This document shows positions 57,956 to 64,000 of a stretch of 64,000 bases of DNA, piece by piece; the first letter of the stretch is position 1, and the number at the start of each line of letters is the position of its first letter. The notes under the pieces are model-generated. The model did no database searches and was not told the origin of the DNA. It was given only the letters and a program-made list of their open reading frames with translations. The translations under genes and the position numbers were made by a program. The stretch is from Paracentrotus lividus (Eukaryota > Echinodermata > Echinoidea > Camarodonta > Echinidae): the NCBI GenBank assembly GCA_940671915.1, contig CALNVZ010003426.1, positions 50,327,475 to 50,391,474 on the forward strand, given 5' to 3'.

Positions 57956-59084
57956 CACACACACACACACACCCTCTCTCAAAATTAAGTACCGTCACAA
58001 TTATAGAGTAATCTACAAAAGACTATTCAAACAAGATCACGCATTTGTAAACACAAACGCTAACATTAGAAAGAAAAACTAATCTGAATAATTGGTCTGG
58101 CAACCATTAAAGAAAGAAAAAAAAAAAATTATTGAGTTACGAGTCACAAGGTATTTAAAGAATGTAGATAAATATACATTCAAAAATACTGATGATAGAA
58201 GTGTGTACGGTTAGAATTGGATCACATATTAAACAAAAATATAAGTAACAATACAATATATTATACTTTGGAATTAATACGATGTGGAAGGAAATGATAA
58301 TATTATACTGTAGTTAAGTAAAGTAAGTTAATACATATAAGTACAATCAAATAAATTGTGGATACTTCCTCCCCCCTCCACCGTACCGTAAGTGATCGAT
58401 AGCATTTCAAATTGTTAAGGACGGTGGTATTTAATTCGTTATTTATTTTGGAAAATATACGGTTTGTAATTATATTTGAATGAGGAGAGGGTTTGTTGAT
58501 TTTGTAAGGCATTTTGCGAGAATTATCGTTTTTGGGGCTGAATATCGAAAAAGATTGCTAATTGTTCCAGTGTTGGGTTTTGGTAAGAGCAGTATTTAGA
58601 GTCAGAATTCTCGGGTTGTTAAAACAATTCATCAAAGAAATTTAATTTCATTGCATAACCTTATGGGGGGCTTACGTGATGCATTTGTACATAAGCATAT
58701 TAATAAAATTTCTTCTATTTCAAATGTTTGCCATTTCAATTCGTGAAAAATTGAGACGCTAATTCCCTTGGAAGCATAATGTTTGGATACTACGTGCGGT
58801 CTTTTTTGTATGCGATGTATAAACTTGCGGTTATTTAAGGAACTTGCCCCAATACAGAACGAATCAATCTATACTGTTGGGGTTGCTTTATAAATGGTAT
58901 TTAACGGGGAAGTTCAAGGGTAATTACTTTAATTTACGTATAAAAAAGTTTATAGCAAGGCTTTTACCATTGTTGACATGCATGTCAGTGTTAAGTGGAG
59001 TCAATATAGAACGAGATTTTAGTTTGTTATTTTACTGGTTTCATATTTTTTACCATTAAACTTACTTAATTCAGTGTCTTTTTG

Positions 59085-59340
59085 TTGTATAATTTTTTTA
59101 AAAAATTTTAAACTAAAAAAATAATTTTTTTAAAAAAAAGAAAAATTTAAAAAAAAAATTTAAAAAAAAATATAACAAAAAAATAAAAAAGAAAATTTTA
59201 AATAAAAAAAAAAAATAAAAATTTTTATAACAAAAAAAAAAAAGAATTTTATAAAAAAAAAAAAAAAAAATGTTTTAAAATAATAAAAAAATATAAAAAA
59301 AAAAAAAAAAAAAAAGAATAAAAAAAATTTTTTTTGTTGT
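59085..59340. repeat. A/T-only low-complexity tract
   Basis: About 250 bp composed almost wholly of A and T runs. It may be a real AT satellite or noisy sequence. Confidence 0.8.
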
Positions 59341-61600
59341 TAATTTTGAATCGCGAATGAGGATTACCATACATTGAGTTTATCAACTTGATTTTTCATT
59401 ATTATCTATAACCATTTTCTAATGCATCAATCAGGTTTGCCAAATTTAGTCTCAGTTCATTCACATTTTACCAGTGCGAGAAATCGCAATATCATGGCAA
59501 AAATATACAAGAACAAGAGTTGTACAACTTTGAATTATATATGAATGTAAATAAGAACAGGGTGGGGCAAGGACCCCACCCTTGAGAATTCCGACGTTCT
59601 TTACCTGGTTTTGGACATTTTAACATTTAAGATTAAGATTGTTTTCTTCCATTTAAATGCTCTGACCATCGATTCTACACCATCTACTCATGATATTTAA
59701 GCTTAAAATGTAATAATCATGAGATTAGCATCAAAAACACTTCGATATATCAAAAAGCAGACAGCAACAACTTCCCGAGCATTAAGCGCTTCCAGCCAAT
59801 CATAATTACTCTATGCAAACACGTAACAGTTGAATGATCTTTTAAACAAGAATGCTGATTGTTAAGGTATAAAGTCATGTTGAAGTAATACGATATAAAT
59901 TGTTTAAGGATAGTTTTTCTTGAATTTTAGCGAGCTGGGATACAACCGAAATCGGTCTATAATTCGACTGATTTTTTATCTCCTTTCCTTAATATAGGAT
60001 GTTACACTGATACTTCGCATCCATAAAAAACAAAGCCATTCGTTAATGAATAGTAAACATATTGGTTATGTTTGGATAAAAGAGTGTTGCTATATTCAGT
60101 AATTTGCTGTCAAGATTAATATATCTGAGTTACTTTTTGAAGCAGCTTTTCCTAACAGTTTTAAAACTTATCTCAGTAATTCATATTAAACTTGATTTAT
60201 TAAATACATTTAGAGATTTCTCCAAGATAGTGTTCTTGAGAAATGAGTCAGTAATCTTCTGACCAACACTAAATAAAAAATTGTTCATTTCATCAGAAGT
60301 TTATTCATCTGAGAATTAATTTTCATATTTTGATATTACCAGTAGCCGATAAAGTTTCTCAAAGTTTTTAGGAATTATTTTTGATTTACAAGAAAAGTTT
60401 TTGAAATAGTCGTTTTAGCCTTGCGAAATGATCATTCAATACAGTATTTCTTTGTTTACGTAGTCATAAAAGTAGATTCCGAATTGGCCTTACGCTTAAG
60501 ATAATTTCTTTTATTTATAGATGCTATGATTTCTGAACGTAATCCAAGGGTATTATCTATTTTTAACTTAGTACATTTAATAGGGGCATGTTTTATTACA
60601 ATCTTTAAAAAGGCACTGAAGGCCAGGAATCCAAATTCATTACATGGAATCATACATGTAGAGATTTTCTCTTAATTAAGTCATTACAACAACTTATCTC
60701 ATAAAAAGTCTTTAGTTTGAAATTTATTAATGCTCTATAACGGCAATCTTATGCCCAGATTTCTTAACAGTACACTTACACATGTTATATCATAATAATG
60801 ATCGCTTAAAGAAGCAGAAAACATTCACTTAAAATATGAAAATCAGGCCATTGTTGAAAGAATTAGGTAATACATGTTGAAGAGAAGATGTAAACACGGT
60901 CTGGTTTATGAATAAGTTCATGAGGCAAATAAGACTCTACGTATGATTGTGTTCATATTTCACTCTCAATACTCAACGTTATAAATCTCCAAGAATGATA
61001 AGCTCCTTATTTTTCTGTAATCAAATTCTTCTAACATATTGTACATGCATGTCATAAGATTCTATCTAAGTTATGAGGCGATAAAGGCAAACAAATCGAG
61101 GATATTTTTCACACTTAATCAATAAAACAGTTTCAATGTCATATTCAGAATAGAGTTTTTCCTATCAATTACGTTAAGTGTCTTTTAATATAAATACAGA
61201 ACACAGCCTCCTCTTTTTATTTTAATCTATTCTTCTGTTATTCATAACCTCTCCATGAAGACATTTGATACAGTTAATTTGTTTTCTGTGAGCCATGTTA
61301 CGATATGACACAAAAACATCCAATTTGGTTGAATAGGATGAGTTGACATTTCGCGTTATTTGATAATAAACTGCAAACATTCAAATGGGCAATTTTAGAT
61401 CCAACAATGTTATCAATTGAGTTTTGAATCAATACATAACGGTGTACGTTTTTTCACACTCAGAGATGATATATATTCGAGTATAGATCGTATGAGAAGG
61501 TGAAGGAGCAAATGTTGGAATGAATGCTCAAAAACGGCAAAGCTCTTCTTTGCCATTTATCAATAACTCTGGAGACTATCTACAGAATTTACTTTATGCC

Positions 61601-62944
61601 CATATTGAAGACATAATTCACATATTACTTAGTTCCATATCATCAATGTTCTTTGTGAGATGATTCGAGGTTCTGCCACCAAATGTAGCCATCTGCTATA
61701 ACGGCCATTGTCTGCTTGTTGTCTGTTATTATTAGAGCTAATGAGGTATTGGGGTTATTCATGTCTATTTGCATCATATTTGGACAGAAGTAATAAACAT
61801 CCAGATACTAGCTTATAGTTGCCTTGATATGTTCAGGTAAATAATATTATAATGGTAGCGAGCTGGTATCTCGACTGTCGACGAATGTGGTCAGCGACCC
61901 ACACTGGAAGTTGATCTTAACCTCAGCATTGATGTATGATACCAATCAGATTGCGGAATGCTTCTTCGGGGTCTATAGTTTCATGTTCAATGAAAGTACC
62001 ATGACGTCTTACAACTAATTGATGAAGTAAAGTTTTGCCTCATATGTTCAAACCTGATCTTTTGGAAGGTCTTTCGTGGGAATTAACTGAGGGTAATCAT
62101 TGTAACAGATGGGGCATTATAGCTGGATTTGAATAGCAAGAGATTCGATCCTGTTCACTAAGAAGTACAGGCGGTCAGTGTTGACACAAATTATGGGTCG
62201 ATAATGAAAAATATTCATCCTGCCATATTTGTTGCGAGGGAATAGTATGATTCAAGAAACTGTTTTCTACTCGAGCACCTGGAAGAGTTTTACAGATGAC
62301 TCTTAATCTACATCATCAGAAAGTGAAATGGTTTGAGTGTTCGGATCAATCGATCGCCAATTACATAGGATATGTTTTGTTTACATTCATAACTCTCACG
62401 AATCAGATGACGAATTGATGAACATTCAATTGCTGATCATAGGATTTCTGTATTGTGCAGTTTTTGTTTGTTTCTGTACTCATAAGTTGTTTGTCATAGT
62501 AGGATAGCAGGACAAGTTGCTATCTTTTGACAAGCCTGAGTTGGGGATAGAAGGGTCATCGGTACCATGCTTGGTGTACCAGGTAGCGGGTTCATCAGCA
62601 GCGTCGCCTCAACTAAGAGTTTCATTGACTTAAGTATGCAACTCTTTAACTTCATTAGAAAGGCCAATCCATTTCAAATGCAACTCGGAGTTACCGATAC
62701 AAACAAGGAATCCTTCTCATTGGCAATGACAGTGGACGAAGCACTTTACCCTCGAGTGAACAGAGGGGAGATCTTTTGATGAGTAATCAGGCAGGGAATC
62801 CTTCGAAGATGAAGGGGTATCCTTTTCGACTGAAAAGGCAGAGGGGTCCACTGGGCAACTATTGAGGGGATATGATGAGATGGGAAATATGTCACGGGAA
62901 GGGACCGGGGTTGAGGGTATGATGACAAGCGATTGGACCCATAA
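61601..62944. other. No supported gene
   Basis: Short ORFs only. Part of it could be the ORF1 region of the decayed LINE, but no motif confirms this. Confidence 0.35.
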
Positions 62945-63232
62945 AGGCGAAAAACTGAGTTTATCGCCGATAAACTAAATTTATCACTTGAAAAACTCGG
63001 TTTATCAAGAAAAACTAGGATTACCGCTGAAAAACAGAATGTTTCATTCCAAAAACTGAGTTTTTCATTCCATAAATAGGTTTTTTTTTTCAATAAACTT
63101 TTTTATAACTTGAAAAATTGAGTTTATCTAAAAATTTAATTTTTCAACTGATAAACAGAGTTTTTCTCGATAAGTTCAGTTTTTCACTTGATAAACTAAG
63201 TTTTTAATTCGATAAACTTACTTTTTCAATTC
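62945..63232. repeat. Minisatellite of palindromic ~17-bp units
   Basis: About 17 units built on AAACTGAGTTTATC and AAAAACTGAGTTTTTC alternate. The core AAACTSAGTTT is self-complementary, so single strands could fold into many small hairpins. Confidence 0.75.
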
Positions 63233-63720
63233 ATTACAATACTTGGGGTGGCAGCACCGATTATGAGTTTTTGAGGTTTGTAAGCTGTCTTCTCAGTCCG
63301 CCAAAAGGTGCGCGGAATGATTTGGGTCGCGAGTTATTTTTTTATAAGTTTAATCTTTTTCGGTGAATGAACGGTATAGGATTTGGAGTATAGGTTAACG
63401 CCGAGGCTAATGTTGGTAAATTTAGGTGGTAGCAATGCCCGCAGCTGCATTCACCCAATATTTGGTGTAATATACTACAGCGCGACAACATATTGCACAA
63501 CACAGTTACGCTACAATACGCTACCTAGCATCAATATACGATAAAAAATCTAGTCATGACAAGAGAAGACATGCCATGGTTAATTATGTCAACCTATAAT
63601 GACACCGGGGATTGCTGAACTGTTAAAAATCCAGCGGCTAACGGACTAACAGTAAGATTGACGCCAGTCAGCGTAGCCTTTCTTCTCTTGTCTAGAGTAT
63701 GCTTAGCGTCAGTTGTGCGT

Positions 63721-64000
63721 TAAGGGCCTGTCCCACAGAAGGCGATCGTTGTAGTCCGGCAGCCAAGGGGGGTAACGTTGCACTGGAATGTTATAGTTTT
63801 TTTAAAAACTGATTTTGATTGGTAAGACCTTCTATTTTAACAATCCACATGCTGGAGCTCTGTCAGCATTGAGCAATTTAAGATATACGCGAAATTAATG
63901 CACAGGCTTTGTATTAAATTGAATTAAAATTTGACCATTTGCTTTTTGTTGGAGCAGATACACAGTTATATATAACTATAGTGGCGCTATGCTAAATGAA
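63721..64000. other. Possible DNA-transposon end, then unresolved sequence
   Basis: TTA followed by AGGGCCTGTCCCACAGAAGG at about 63719 resembles Harbinger/ISL2EU termini. The other end would lie beyond the window. Confidence 0.3.

Larger units (their letters stand above)
57520..61600 (-). mobile_element. Strongly decayed LINE
   Basis: Going down the minus strand: a weak RGG endonuclease block near 61200, a linker at 60456-60653 (LKIVIKHAPIKCTKLKIDN, LGLRSEIIASINKRNYLKRK), a GILKGGVLAPP block near 59570 in the position of GxPQGSxLxP, and a T-rich 3' end at 57508-57530. There are many breaks. Simple repeats (CT run 57801-57955; A/T-only 59085-59340) interrupt it. Confidence 0.55.

Noticed and set aside
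62567-62779. 70-codon ORF starting MLGVPGSGFISS
   Set aside because: No domain, no promoter or splice support, and an equally long ORF exists on the other strand nearby.

Overview
This is eukaryotic, AT-rich, intron- and transposon-dense DNA with three assembly gaps (13067-13599, 33324-33650, 47796-47895). Fibronectin-III exons, TTAA-flanked foldback elements, CR1/L2-like LINEs and a CsRn1-type Gypsy element suggest a marine invertebrate, perhaps an echinoderm or another deuterostome. That placement is inference only.

Host genes. The best-supported gene lies on the minus strand. A TATA box (24221-24226) precedes a 15-codon signal-peptide exon (24096-24140). It is followed, after a roughly 21.5 kb first intron, by exons at 2288-2588 (a complete FN3 domain), 1220-1480 and 1-176 (a second FN3 domain, running off the window). 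All junctions have GT/AG sites and agree in phase. A second, weaker minus-strand candidate (about 28362-30350) has a TATA box, a short first exon, an acceptor and an AATAAA signal, but no long ORF.

Intron 1 of the FN3 gene (2589-24095) holds a solo Gypsy LTR with AGAG duplications (this one is in intron 3, at 514-979), several foldback DNA elements, a cluster of GGTCACGTGTGTGACC motifs inside tandem 598-bp units, a roughly 7 kb LTR element (11512-18530, target duplication CTCG) whose 5' LTR took a later TTAA-type MITE, and two minus-strand LINE copies (18536-19295, 20325-23748).

The right half is a nest of insertions. A CsRn1-like Gypsy element on the minus strand spans 30592-54958 (target duplication ATGC; tRNA-Trp primer site; 468-bp LTRs 1-2% apart). 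Its 3' LTR is split by a 13.7 kb insertion, 30613-44305, with 30-bp perfect terminal inverted repeats and an 8-bp duplication (GTCCCACC), a hAT signature. Inside that sits a second TIR pair with a TTA duplication (30772-44146), a PIF/Harbinger signature. The enclosed 13.4 kb carries a CpG-rich block, a CTAG-rich block, a cluster of GTGACTCGCGTGAC motifs, a tRNA-Thr-like foldback and a strongly C-biased tract, but no transposase that I can recognise. The Gypsy internal region also took a Harbinger-like MITE in pol (45803-46208) and a PHD-finger LINE (about 48246-52957), which itself took a piggyBac-like MITE (48862-49103).

From 54963 to the end there is unique or decayed sequence, an RTE-type tail, a decayed minus-strand LINE (about 57520-61600) and a palindromic minisatellite (62945-63232). 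Some stretches (49.3-49.9 kb, 40-42.4 kb, 59.1-59.3 kb) look like poorly polished long-read sequence.
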